A DNA stretch of 64,000 bases from Segetibacter sp. Its GTDB lineage: Bacteria > Bacteroidota > Bacteroidia > Chitinophagales > Chitinophagaceae. The notes below the pieces were generated by a model. It was not told the DNA's origin, did not search any database, and saw only the letters and a program-made list of their open reading frames with translations. Positions 54,349 to 63,625 of the stretch are shown in pieces (position 1 is the first letter of the stretch; each line of letters starts with the position of its first letter). The stretch lies in NCBI GenBank assembly GCA_028288485.1, contig JAQBNO010000179.1, positions 38,949 to 102,948 of the forward strand, written 5' to 3'. Both the position numbers and the translations under genes were made by a program.

Positions 54349-56322
54349 CTAATTCATCTCGAGCCGCTTTAATTTTATGGTAGTTACCGGAGCCACAATC
54401 AGCGGAAACTTTTCGACGGTAACATTACTAGGGTCAAGTCCAAAACCACGTTCTTCTGATAAGCTCACATCTTTTAGCCAGAAATGCAATCGCATAATAA
54501 GTTTTTCGGCGAAAGGAAGTTCGTTATCCTGGCTTAAGTACTTTTCCATGACTATGAATTCGAAGTCGCCGGCAATATTGTTTCGCTCCAGGCTATCGTA
54601 ACGGCTGGTAATATTCACTTCTTTGTTTGCAACCAAATCCTGCACCACTTTCCTAAACAGCAGATTAATACGTGGTTGAACACGAAAGCCAAGGCGGAAT
54701 TCTACCCTGATGATATCATTCGGTATTATGTGCTCTACTTTGTATTCCATGGTGTAGGGATCGTCTAAAGTGTCGACGTGAATAAACCAGTAAATATCGG
54801 CCCTTTTAGGCTTCCGGTTTAAGATGGAATAGATGATCTTATGTTCCAACTCCCGTGGATTATCGGCACTGGTTAAGTAAACCAAATGGGTGGCGTATTT
54901 AGGGATAGTTTTGTCGTTACTTAACTCTTGTAGGTTCGTAATGTAGTCGTCCAGCCTCACAAACTCCACATAGCGATTTTTAATTTTTCGTGCCCTGTAC
55001 CAGGTGTACATAACAAGGAAGAGTAGTCCACCAACCACCAGTGTTACATAACCTCCATGCGGGAACTTTTCTAAATTAGCAACCAGGAATGAAGCTTCGA
55101 TGGTGAGGTAAACTGCAAGGAAGAGATAAATATAAAACGGAGATGCCCTGTGAAGGACTAAATAATTAGCAAATAAAATTGTGGTAGCAATCATGCACAT
55201 CGTAATTGCCAGACCGTAAGCCGCCTCCATATTGGTGGCTTTTTTAAAGTACAAGACGATACCGCAACAACCTATAAAAAGAATCGCATTGATGCCCGGA
55301 ACAAAAAGCTGGCCCTTCGCTTCGGATGGATATTTAATTTTCATTTTAGGCCACAGGTTAAGCCGGATAGCTTCACTTATTAACGTAAAAGAACCGCTGA
55401 TAAGAGCCTGGCTGGCAATGATGGCCGCGCTGGTGGCAATAATTATTCCTACAATTACAAACCATTCGGGCATTACACCATAAAAGGGATTGAACCCTTT
55501 CGTAATCATTTCTTCTGAAATTACCTGGCCTTTAAAATGAGACAACAGCCAGGCCGATTGGCCAAGGTAATTTAGGATCAAGCTGGATTTCACAAAAATC
55601 CATGAGGCCCTGATGTTGTTTCTTCCGCAATGTCCGAGGTCCGAATAGAGTGCTTCTGCCCCCGTTGTACACAGGAAAACTGCCCCTAAAAGCCAAAAGC
55701 CGTGTGGATACTGCGTAAGCAGATTGATGGCATAATAAGGGTTGAATGCCTTAAATACGCTAATGTATTCAACCAGGTGGACCGACCCTAGTATCGCCAG
55801 CATAATAAACCAAATGGTCATTATGGGGCCGAAAAACTTGCCAATTGATGCCGTTCCGAATTGTTGTAAAAAAAACAGGGCGGCAATTATTCCCAATACA
55901 ATTCCTACTATTGCGTTGTCGGTTATAGTTGATAAAGTAGGAATATTTCGTAAGCCTTCTATTGCCGAGGTAACCGAAATGGGCGGGGTGATCATTCCGT
56001 CTGCTAATAATGCAGCACCTCCAATCATCGCCGCGAAGACCAGCCATTTTCGTCGTCTCCTTACCAGGGCGAAAAGTGAAAAAATCCCTCCTTCCCCGCG
56101 GTTGTCGGCTCTAAGGGTAAGAATTACATATTTTACGGTTGTTTGTAAGGTTAAGGTCCAAATAATACATGATAGCGATCCTAATATAAGTTGTTCTGTT
56201 ACTGCCCGATTTTTCAAAATTGCATTAAGAACATACAGGGGAGAAGTTCCTATATCTCCATAAATTATTCCCAACGCTATGAGTAAGCCGGCTGCGCTTA
56301 CTTTATTCATGTTTTTATTCAC
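54349..56322 (-). CDS. kup: KUP-family potassium uptake protein
   Basis: A 657-residue KUP/HAK/KT transporter, proton-coupled K+ uptake across the inner membrane. About twelve transmembrane helices fill residues 10-460; the first contains the signature ALGIIYGDIGTSPLYVLNAI, and GGIFSLFALVRRR, FLCTTGAEALYSDLGHCGRNNIRASW and ISGSFTLISEAIRLNLWPK are also family blocks. A cytosolic C-terminal domain (about 470-657) completes the usual length. The start MNKNMNKVSAAG offers two ATGs four codons apart. No regulator or partner gene is adjacent. Confidence 0.96.
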   Translation of the reverse strand: MNKNMNKVSAAGLLIALGIIYGDIGTSPLYVLNAILKNRAVTEQLILGSLSCIIWTLTLQTTVKYVILTLRADNRGEGGIFSLFALVRRRRKWLVFAAMIGGAALLADGMITPPISVTSAIEGLRNIPTLSTITDNAIVGIVLGIIAALFFLQQFGTASIGKFFGPIMTIWFIMLAILGSVHLVEYISVFKAFNPYYAINLLTQYPHGFWLLGAVFLCTTGAEALYSDLGHCGRNNIRASWIFVKSSLILNYLGQSAWLLSHFKGQVISEEMITKGFNPFYGVMPEWFVIVGIIIATSAAIIASQALISGSFTLISEAIRLNLWPKMKIKYPSEAKGQLFVPGINAILFIGCCGIVLYFKKATNMEAAYGLAITMCMIATTILFANYLVLHRASPFYIYLFLAVYLTIEASFLVANLEKFPHGGYVTLVVGGLLFLVMYTWYRARKIKNRYVEFVRLDDYITNLQELSNDKTIPKYATHLVYLTSADNPRELEHKIIYSILNRKPKRADIYWFIHVDTLDDPYTMEYKVEHIIPNDIIRVEFRLGFRVQPRINLLFRKVVQDLVANKEVNITSRYDSLERNNIAGDFEFIVMEKYLSQDNELPFAEKLIMRLHFWLKDVSLSEERGFGLDPSNVTVEKFPLIVAPVTTIKLKRLEMN

Positions 56323-57256
56323 TTTATATTTTTTATTGGGATTAGTATTGGTTTAATTGTGCGTTGCATTCTTAAAATAACCATCGGGAGAAACATCGCC
56401 ATATAAACATTAATACCGGCGCACTGTAAAAATAATGGGATGAAATGAATTGTGTTCAATTTCATAGTGGCGTAGTAGTTACGGAGATTGAATTTATTAA
56501 AAACCATATCTTCTACTTAAAGTAGTTACGATAAAAATTAGACCAGTGTAAACTTATCGCTGTTTCATTCAACATAATGCTGCTTAAACTTAATCGTGAG
56601 TTGTCAGGTTAGTTATACGGGGGGACAAGTTAAGCATTTAACCTAATCCAAGTAATGTCTATACATCTTCCTGGTCGTTTTGCTGTAAAAAGCAAGAACA
56701 ATAATTAGTATGACCTCGATAAAGATATGCTTGAAAATCTATTAAAACTTCTGCTTTTGAAAGCCTAAAAGCGTAATAATTATAGGAAAGCCAGAGAAAC
56801 CTAATTCATGTTGAAGTAAATGGCCGGGAGAATAAAAAAGATGAAAGAAAACCTATAGGTTGAAGCAGCGACTAATGTAGTGAGCACAAACCCGCAAATA
56901 CACGTTTGCTTTTGACATTACGAGATCGAAGCGCAAAAATGAGGAGTGTAACACTTGAACAGGATTGTTTAAATGTTAGCGGCTTAATCTTTTTTTGGAA
57001 GAAGGATAGGGATATGATGCCTACTGTTGGCAAAGCGAGGTGTAGTATTCCAAAATTTCTTTAAGTGAAATACCTATAGCAGAGGAACATTCTATTTCGT
57101 AAAAATCATCGTTGTACATAAAAAAGGCGTTTATTTATTAATTAAACGCCCGATTGAGGAAAATGGTATTTTACGAAGGCGAATTTTTTTAGATAGAAGT
57201 TACAATCTTACATACATTAACAGTTGGTAGATTATTCAACACGCTTTTCTTACTGC
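56323..57256. other. Long intergenic region with only a terminator
   Basis: 934 nt between the kup start and the nuoN end. The nuo terminator sits at 57119-57150. I find no protein-like frame, tRNA shape or dispersed repeat. It is A/T-rich and could hold the kup promoter; no TAnnTTTG-type element is clear. Confidence 0.4.
57119..57150 (-). terminator. Intrinsic terminator of the nuo operon
   Basis: On the minus strand GGCGTTTA pairs with TAAACGCC around a nine-base loop and is followed by six T. It lies about 105 nt behind the nuoN stop codon. Confidence 0.8.
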
Positions 57257-58681
57257 TTATAAAAACGCTTTGATTCCTTCAATTACTCCTGAGGGAAAGA
57301 CTCCAATCCAGACCAGCAGTAACACCAGTACAATTAATGCAGTATATGTCGCGGTATAGAAAAAGGGATGCAATGTTTTTTCTTTTGGTCCTGCTGCAGG
57401 AGCTTCAGCAAACAGCAAACTGATGATACGCAAGTAATAATATAATCCAAATACACTTGTGACCACCAGTACAAGAACCGGCAACCATAAACCTTGCCGT
57501 ACGCCCGTTGTTAATACTATAAATTTCCCCATAAACCCGGCTGTGAGAGGAATGCCGGCGAGCGAAAGCATGGCGGCTGTAAGAACAGTTGCCATTAAAG
57601 GGTTTCTCCAAAACAGGCCCCTGTAAAAATCAGGGTGGTCGGCATCCTGTTGCCGGTTTGATAATAAGGTAATAATTCCAAATGCTGACAAGATGGTTAA
57701 AGAATAGGCGGCAAGATAGAAAAATACCGCTTCATTGCTTCCCGCATTCCCCGGTAAAAAGGCAACCAATAAGTATCCGAAATGGGAAATTGAGGAATAG
57801 GCAAGGAGTCTTTTTATATTCTGCTGTTGCAGGGCAAGGAGGTTGCCGGCTATCATGGAAATGATAGCAATAGCTGCAAAAATGAAATAGGCAAGTGGAT
57901 ACGACTGCAGATGGATGGTTTGTGCAAAACGTAGCAATACTGCAAATACCCCAATCTTTGACACTGTTGCGATAAAAGAAGTGACAGGCGATGGTGCACC
58001 CTGGTACACATCGGCTGCCCAGAAATGAAATGGAACCAATGCAAGTTTAAATCCGATTGCCACAACCATCAATCCAATTCCGGTAATGAAAAGGGCAGAA
58101 GAAGCTCCTAATTTTTGAGCAATTGCAGAAAACTCCATACTGCCTGTTTCCATATAAATTAAAGCCATACCAAATAGAAGAAAGGCAGACGACAAAGCAG
58201 CAAGCACCAGGTACTTCATGCCAGCTTCAACCGCATTGTTCCGTGTTCGTAAATAAGCAATCAGTGCATACAAACTCACACTCAATATCTCAAGCCCTAT
58301 AAACAGCGAAATGAAATGCCGGCTAATGGTCATTGTAGCTGCACCAAGCGTACTAAGAAAAAGCAGGATATAATATTCTTTCGGATTTTCTTCCCGCTCT
58401 TCAAAGTAAATAAAAGAAAACAGGCCGACTACTAAAACACAAAAAATGATGAGTCCGGTAAACAGCAAAGCAAACCCATCTATCTCGAAAAGGGGTAAAA
58501 TAGAAACCGGGAGTAGTTCCTTAACGGCGAACAAAGAAACGGCCACCCCGCACATCAATAAAAATCCAACAACCTGTATAACTGTGTGACTTGCTTTAAA
58601 AGCAATCAGCAGAATAACTACAATAGAGGCTGCGGCAAGTAGTATATAAGGAAGAAGTGCAGTTAATTGAAGTGGTGTCAT
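57257..58681 (-). CDS. nuoN: NADH-quinone oxidoreductase subunit N
   Basis: 474 residues, about 14 transmembrane helices, an antiporter-like proton-pumping subunit of respiratory complex I. Typical blocks: FVGLEILSVSLYALIAYLRT, KYLVLAALSSAFLLFGMALIY, the lysine-bearing GFKLALVPFHFWAADVYQGAP and NIKRLLAYSSISHFGYLLVA. It is the last gene of the nuo operon (minus strand) and is separated from nuoM by 259 nt, a much wider gap than usual, which contains a dispersed repeat. Confidence 0.95.
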   Translation of the reverse strand: MTPLQLTALLPYILLAAASIVVILLIAFKASHTVIQVVGFLLMCGVAVSLFAVKELLPVSILPLFEIDGFALLFTGLIIFCVLVVGLFSFIYFEEREENPKEYYILLFLSTLGAATMTISRHFISLFIGLEILSVSLYALIAYLRTRNNAVEAGMKYLVLAALSSAFLLFGMALIYMETGSMEFSAIAQKLGASSALFITGIGLMVVAIGFKLALVPFHFWAADVYQGAPSPVTSFIATVSKIGVFAVLLRFAQTIHLQSYPLAYFIFAAIAIISMIAGNLLALQQQNIKRLLAYSSISHFGYLLVAFLPGNAGSNEAVFFYLAAYSLTILSAFGIITLLSNRQQDADHPDFYRGLFWRNPLMATVLTAAMLSLAGIPLTAGFMGKFIVLTTGVRQGLWLPVLVLVVTSVFGLYYYLRIISLLFAEAPAAGPKEKTLHPFFYTATYTALIVLVLLLVWIGVFPSGVIEGIKAFL

Positions 58682-58740
58682 TTCTTTACTTTGAATAGTT
58701 TATTTTGGTTGCCAGCTTTCGGAACCAGGTTGAATCGTTC

Positions 58741-58760
58741 GTTGCGTCGCACTCTTGTAC
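58741..58760 (+). repeat. Dispersed repeat, sub-type 2, inside the nuo operon
   Basis: GTTGCGTCGCACTCTTGTAC, exact sub-type 2 consensus, preceded by AATCGTTC. It lies between nuoM and nuoN. Nearby (58870-58935) short CATCATCTGTC and CGTCATCCTGTCGACC words are repeated. Confidence 0.85.
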
Positions 58761-58940
58761 TTTCTATTTATATTCAACCTCTTCTCGATTATTATAAGGA
58801 CTTTCACTTAGCCGGGTATACAAATAAGTGATAGAACTATATTTCCTTTATCTCACCTGACAGGCTTTCCGTCATCTCTGTCAAAGTTGAACTGTCAAAC
58901 ATCATCTGTCCGCCGTCATCCTGTCGACCATCATCAAACT

Positions 58941-60413
58941 CTACCGCCTCACTACCAAATTATTTATTACTGTAGCGGCCATGTCTATAACCGGTTGCGG
59001 GTATATCCCTAACAGTACAATGGTGACTGTAAACGCTCCCATCACAATGATTTCTCTAACACTTAAATCTTTCATTGGTATCTCAGTTGTAACCGGACCG
59101 AGGAAGACCTTTTGCATCAGTCGTAACGAGTACAAAGCCGAGAAGACCAGGCCAAGTGTGGCGATTATTGTTAAAGGCGGGTTCACCGGAAACGTTCCCA
59201 TCAGTATTAAAAACTCTGCTATAAAACTGCCCAATAGTGGCAGTCCAAGGGAAGCCATAGTAAATAATAAAGCGACCCCGCCCATTGCCGGCATCGAAGT
59301 CCATAGCCCTCCCATTCGCCCGATATCTCTTGTATGCAATCGTTCTTTTAGCATGCCTGCTAAAACGAACAAGGCGCCCGTGCTTATACCATGGGTTACC
59401 ATTTGCATAACTACGCCTTGCATTGCCATTTCACGAAAAGCAAATATGCCGACCAGCACGAAACCCATATGACTTACGGAAGTATAAGCGATCAAACGCT
59501 TAATATCTGTTTGGGCGAATGCGAGCATAGCTCCATATACAATACCAATAACACCGAATAGCAGTGCCCACCAGGAGATTGCTGCGGATGCCTCAGGAAA
59601 TAGGGGTAATACAAAACGTATAATTCCATACGCGCCTGTTTTCAACAACAGGCCAGCCAATATTAAACTACCCGCTGTCGGCGCCTCACTATGGGCATCT
59701 GGTAGCCAACTGTGAAAGGGTATCATCGGTAACTTAATCACAAAAGCTATCAAAAAGCCTGACATAATTAACGTTGCTGTAGCGGGTTCGAGCTTTGTAT
59801 TCAACAGGCTGAAGTAATCATAAGAATAGGTGCCGGTTTGCGCTCCGTTGATGAAGTATAAGGCTAGTATAGATATCAACATCAGCAAGCCACCTGCCTG
59901 GGTGAAGATGAAAAATTTATAAGCCGCATACCGCCTGTTAGTATCGCCCCAAATCCCTATCAGGAAAAACATAGGAACCAGCATCACTTCCCAAAAGAAA
60001 TAAAACAGGAAAAGATCCAGCGCTACAAAAACACCGGTAATGCCAGCCAGGGTCCATAACAGGTTAAAATAATAAAATCCGGTTCGTTCTTTTATTTCGT
60101 TCCACGAACAAAGAACGCCTAATGCACCCAGGAAAAAAGTAAGCAGTAATAAAACCAAACTTAATCCATCGAGAGCCAGGTGAAAGGAAATTCCAAAAGA
60201 CGGGATCCAGTTTGCCTGGTAATTGATAAACCATACATTTGAACCCGTCAAAGATGCAGCCGAATGTTGTAGCCACAGGTTTATTGCAATAACTAAATCA
60301 AGCAGGACTGCGAGTAACGCTATCCATTTAGCTACCGCGATATTCCACCGGGTGGCTGCCCAACAAAGCAGTCCTCCTGCCAGTAAAATGCCAATCATTA
60401 TTGCCAGGATCAT
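58941..60413 (-). CDS. nuoM: NADH-quinone oxidoreductase subunit M
   Basis: 490 residues, about 14 helices, antiporter-like proton-pumping subunit of complex I. Blocks: LDLFLFYFFWEVMLVPMFFLIGIWG with the key Glu, FVIKLPMIPFHSWLPDAHSEAPTAGS with the key Lys, TDIKRLIAYTSVSHMGFVLVGI and GLPLLGSFIAEFL. Length is normal. Its start overlaps the nuoL stop by 4 nt, so they are translationally coupled. Confidence 0.96.
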   Translation of the reverse strand: MILAIMIGILLAGGLLCWAATRWNIAVAKWIALLAVLLDLVIAINLWLQHSAASLTGSNVWFINYQANWIPSFGISFHLALDGLSLVLLLLTFFLGALGVLCSWNEIKERTGFYYFNLLWTLAGITGVFVALDLFLFYFFWEVMLVPMFFLIGIWGDTNRRYAAYKFFIFTQAGGLLMLISILALYFINGAQTGTYSYDYFSLLNTKLEPATATLIMSGFLIAFVIKLPMIPFHSWLPDAHSEAPTAGSLILAGLLLKTGAYGIIRFVLPLFPEASAAISWWALLFGVIGIVYGAMLAFAQTDIKRLIAYTSVSHMGFVLVGIFAFREMAMQGVVMQMVTHGISTGALFVLAGMLKERLHTRDIGRMGGLWTSMPAMGGVALLFTMASLGLPLLGSFIAEFLILMGTFPVNPPLTIIATLGLVFSALYSLRLMQKVFLGPVTTEIPMKDLSVREIIVMGAFTVTIVLLGIYPQPVIDMAATVINNLVVRR

Positions 60414-62299
60414 AACAACAATTGTAAGGTGAAGATGAATAGAATTCCAAACAGAACCCCCGCAACGTACCAGCGTAAAGATCCGTTTTGAGAAACCGAA
60501 AAGAATTCATTTATCCTCCGGCTTCCCAGCGCAATCCCTTTGTACAACCCGTCAAAAAAATCAGATTTATTAACCCGGGTTAAGTATACAAATGGTTTGA
60601 CAAAAATGAAATCGTATAACTGGTCGAAGTACCATCCTTTATAGAAAAAATTGTATAAAGCCCTGTTTGCAGGAGACGTTTTCCATTGTTCTAATATGGG
60701 TTTGTTTTTGTAATACAAGGTATAGCCCATAAACACTCCTGCAAGGGTAACTACCACCGCCACGAATTGAAATATAATTTCGTCAGGAACACCTTCACGT
60801 AAAGTTGTAGAAGGCAGCACCTTTTGAGCAAGATCGGAGAAGAGCGATAGGTGAACGATATTGTGCGGCCATTCTATGAAACCTGCTGCCACACTAAATA
60901 TTGCAAGAATAACAAGTGGCACAGTCATTCGCTTTCCCGGGAAGTGACTTATGTGTGTTTTCATATCTCCCCAAAAAACGACCAGCATCAAACGGGTTGT
61001 ATAAAAGGCGGTAATGAAGGCACCCAAAAGAGCAACAAACCAAAGTACAGGATTACCGTTGCCCGCACTCCACGCGTACCACAAAATCTGGTCTTTACTA
61101 AAAAAGCCTGCACTGATAAAAGGTAAGGCTGCTAAAGCTGCAGAGCCGGCTAAAAAGGTCCAGAATATAACCGGCATCTTATCTTTTAATCCGCCCATTT
61201 TAAAAATGTTATGTTCATGATGTAGTGACTCAATTATTGCTCCGGCTGCCAGAAACAATAAGGCTTTAAAAAATGCGTGGGTAAAAAAATGAAAGATGCC
61301 GGCACTCCACGCACCAACACCTAAAGCAAGGAACATGTAGCCAATTTGGCTGATGGTGGAATAGGCCAGTATTCTTTTAATGTCTGTTTGTGCCATCGCG
61401 CTGCAGCCGGCAACCAATAAAGTAATTGCCCCTACTATAGCCGTAACACTCATTGCAACGGGTGATAGTTCAAACACTGTATGCATTCTTGCTACCAGGT
61501 ATACACCAGCAGTGACCATTGTTGCTGCATGAATCAATGCACTCACCGGCGATGGACCAGCCATAGCATCGGGTAACCATGTTTGAAATGGCAATTGCGC
61601 CGACTTGCCCATGCCTCCTGCAAGAAGCAATAAAGCAATAATTGTGATGTTAGTGGAGCCGGCGGTAAAGTGTCCCGGTGCGCCATTTAAAATTTCTGGT
61701 ATATTGAGGGTTCCAAGTTCTTTAAACAAAAGGAACAGGCCAATAGCCATAGCTGTATCACCAATGCGGGTTATATAAAAAGCTTTGTTTGCCGCCCTGG
61801 TATTTGCCGGTGTTTCATACCAAAACCCAATTAACAAATAACTGCATAATCCTACTCCTTCCCAACCGAGGTACATCAGTAACAGGTTGTCGGCAAGCAC
61901 CAACACCAACATGGAAAAAACGAATAAATTCATGCTGGCAAAAAACCGGGCATAGTCCCGGTCGTGCTGCATAAAAGCTGTAGAGTAAATATGAATGAGT
62001 GCACCAACAAATGTGATAACAAATACAAATACGAGAGACAGGGCATCTAACCTGAAACTAATGGAACAGGAAAAAGTTTCGGTTCTTATCCATTGCCATA
62101 ATAGTTGCGTATAAGCATCGCCGGCAGGAGGAGCTTGTAAAAATTGTAAGCCCAGGATAATCGTAATTATTGCTGCAGCACTCACCATTCCTGCACCAAT
62201 CCATGCGCTGGCTTTTTTAGGTAAGTGTCTTCCTGCCAACGATAGCACCAGGAAGCCGATTAACGGCAGGGCAGGAATAAGTGCGATTAAACTGTTCAT
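60410..62299 (-). CDS. nuoL: NADH-quinone oxidoreductase subunit L
   Basis: 629 residues, the largest antiporter-like membrane subunit of complex I, with about 16 helices including the long C-terminal lateral helix expected in residues 500-629. Blocks: NLLLMYLGWEGVGLCSYLLIGFW, GKSAQLPFQTWLPDAMAGPSPVSALIHAATMVTAGVY and TDIKRILAYSTISQIGYMFLA. It couples to nuoM by a 4-nt overlap. A 161-nt gap containing a repeat remnant separates it from nuoK. Confidence 0.96.
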   Translation of the reverse strand: MNSLIALIPALPLIGFLVLSLAGRHLPKKASAWIGAGMVSAAAIITIILGLQFLQAPPAGDAYTQLLWQWIRTETFSCSISFRLDALSLVFVFVITFVGALIHIYSTAFMQHDRDYARFFASMNLFVFSMLVLVLADNLLLMYLGWEGVGLCSYLLIGFWYETPANTRAANKAFYITRIGDTAMAIGLFLLFKELGTLNIPEILNGAPGHFTAGSTNITIIALLLLAGGMGKSAQLPFQTWLPDAMAGPSPVSALIHAATMVTAGVYLVARMHTVFELSPVAMSVTAIVGAITLLVAGCSAMAQTDIKRILAYSTISQIGYMFLALGVGAWSAGIFHFFTHAFFKALLFLAAGAIIESLHHEHNIFKMGGLKDKMPVIFWTFLAGSAALAALPFISAGFFSKDQILWYAWSAGNGNPVLWFVALLGAFITAFYTTRLMLVVFWGDMKTHISHFPGKRMTVPLVILAIFSVAAGFIEWPHNIVHLSLFSDLAQKVLPSTTLREGVPDEIIFQFVAVVVTLAGVFMGYTLYYKNKPILEQWKTSPANRALYNFFYKGWYFDQLYDFIFVKPFVYLTRVNKSDFFDGLYKGIALGSRRINEFFSVSQNGSLRWYVAGVLFGILFIFTLQLLL

Positions 62300-62388
62300 A
62301 TCAGTGTTTGATTAAATCGTCAAGGGTAATGTCTAAGCAAGCGTTTGTTGTTCAATATCTAATGTGAAGTTTCACCAGGAGTAAACAA

Positions 62389-62402
62389 CACGACTCTTGT
62401 GC
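62389..62402 (+). repeat. Dispersed repeat, fragment, inside the nuo operon
   Basis: AACACGACTCTTGTGC resembles the right half of sub-type 2 (CACTCTTGTAC) with several changes. It lies between nuoK and nuoL. Confidence 0.3.
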
Positions 62403-62460
62403 TTTTATTGTTAATAGAATATTGATCGTTGAATATTGAACATCTGATTTCTGTTCGTTA

Positions 62461-62778
62461 TCACATTGCTGGTTCGTCTCTCAACTCCATTAATTTATCT
62501 ACGTTCAATGTCTTATGTTGATGATAGATTTGCAGAATTAATGCGAGTCCTATTGATACTTCTGCTGCAGCCATAGAAAGGATAAAAAGAAACATAACCT
62601 GTCCATCGGGCTGACCCCATCTCGAGCCCGCCGCTACAAAAGCAAGTCCTGAAGCATTCAACATAATCTCGATAGAAATTAATATGAAGATGATGTTCTT
62701 CCTTGTTAATACACCAACCAAACCCAACACAAAAAGTATTGCGGCAACAATTAATACGATGTGGGAATTAAAAGGCAT
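62461..62778 (-). CDS. nuoK: NADH-quinone oxidoreductase subunit K
   Basis: 105 residues, three transmembrane helices, a proton-channel subunit of complex I. The first helix, the [15 protein letters not shown] block with the conserved Glu of the second helix, and [16 protein letters not shown] with the Glu of the third are all present. Length is normal. It is set apart from nuoJ and nuoL by 165 and 161 nt, whereas nuoJ and nuoK often abut or overlap in other genomes. Confidence 0.95.
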   Translation of the reverse strand: MPFNSHIVLIVAAILFVLGLVGVLTRKNIIFILISIEIMLNASGLAFVAAGSRWGQPDGQVMFLFILSMAAAEVSIGLALILQIYHQHKTLNVDKLMELRDEPAM

Positions 62779-62837
62779 GAGCTGATAATTTTATTCGATT
62801 TTCTTCTAGCAGGAAAAAGCCGCGAATTGATAAAATT

Positions 62838-62856
62838 GTACAAGTGAGCGACAATG
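62838..62856 (-). repeat. Dispersed repeat, sub-type 1, degenerate, inside the nuo operon
   Basis: GTACAAGTGAGCGACAATG matches GTACAAGTGAGTGACACAATG-like sequence with two changes. It lies between nuoJ and nuoK. Confidence 0.5.
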
Positions 62857-62943
62857 GAAGGGATCTCATTCGAACAACAATGCTAAATTCCTTATACAAT
62901 TACCGGTATCACAAAAAACCTTCTCAGGTCAGTCTGCTATTCG

Positions 62944-63546
62944 TTATGCAACAGGTTCCGGCGCTTCTTTCTCTTCGCTTATTATTGTTACCGGGTCTCT
63001 TTTCTGAAACTGTTCCTCAACGTTATTATCCTCCTGGAGAAACCTGTGCAAATGTTTTTTCTTATGTTTCCCAATATGAGCTGCTCCAACGATCCCTGCC
63101 ATTAGCAGGAAGCCTGCCAGTTCCAAGGCAAGTATGTATTCGCCGTACAATGAAACCGACACTCTTTTTATTTCCACTATTTGCATATTCATTGGTGCGG
63201 CATTTCCTTTAGTTAGCAGGATGACCATTTGGGCCAATAAAACAAACGCAAGTACCGAAGGGCCTGCCCATACTTTTGGCTGCAGCCATTGTTTTTCCTG
63301 AACTGCAGTTTCTCTTCCAAGGTTCAGCATCATTGTAACAAAAATGAAAAGCACTATTATTGCTCCGGCGTACACTATTATTTCAAGTGCTGCTATAAAA
63401 GGAGCGCCTACTGATAAGAAAATTACTGCGACTGCCATAAACGAGACTACCAGGTACAATAATGCATGTATTGGCTGATGGCGGGTAATTACCATGATGG
63501 TAGCAATAATTGCAATAAGTGATGATATGTAAAAAACAGTAGCCAT
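62944..63546 (-). CDS. nuoJ: NADH-quinone oxidoreductase subunit J
   Basis: 200 residues from the ATG ending at 63546 (MATVFYISSLIAIIATIM), which begins the first helix; the longer frame adds 34 residues with repeated HWP/EHS words from the intergenic region and is rejected. Five helices follow, with ALEIIVYAGAIIVLFIFVTMMLNL as the hallmark third helix bearing the pi-bulge region and EYILALELAGFLLMAGIVGA as the last. A cytosolic charged tail, including HIGKHKKKHLHRF, ends the protein and is longer than in E. coli NuoJ. Confidence 0.93.
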   Translation of the reverse strand: MATVFYISSLIAIIATIMVITRHQPIHALLYLVVSFMAVAVIFLSVGAPFIAALEIIVYAGAIIVLFIFVTMMLNLGRETAVQEKQWLQPKVWAGPSVLAFVLLAQMVILLTKGNAAPMNMQIVEIKRVSVSLYGEYILALELAGFLLMAGIVGAAHIGKHKKKHLHRFLQEDNNVEEQFQKRDPVTIISEEKEAPEPVA

Positions 63547-63562
63547 AAGTAATGTGAATGGT

Positions 63563-63625
63563 GAATGTTCAATCGTGAATGGCCAATGGGAAATATGCTC
63601 TATCACTATTGGCCAATGGTCTATC
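63563..63625. repeat. Short word repeats between nuoI and nuoJ
   Basis: The 79-nt gap contains GTGAATGGTGAATGTTCAAT and the direct repeat GGCCAATGG at about 63581-63589 and 63611-63619. Confidence 0.5.

Noticed and set aside
55742..56263. A 173-codon plus-strand frame opposite kup
   Set aside because: Shadow of the strongly conserved kup coding strand.
210..62856. The dispersed repeats as a CRISPR array
   Set aside because: Copies are kilobases apart, in both orientations, with no regular spacers and no cas genes in the window.
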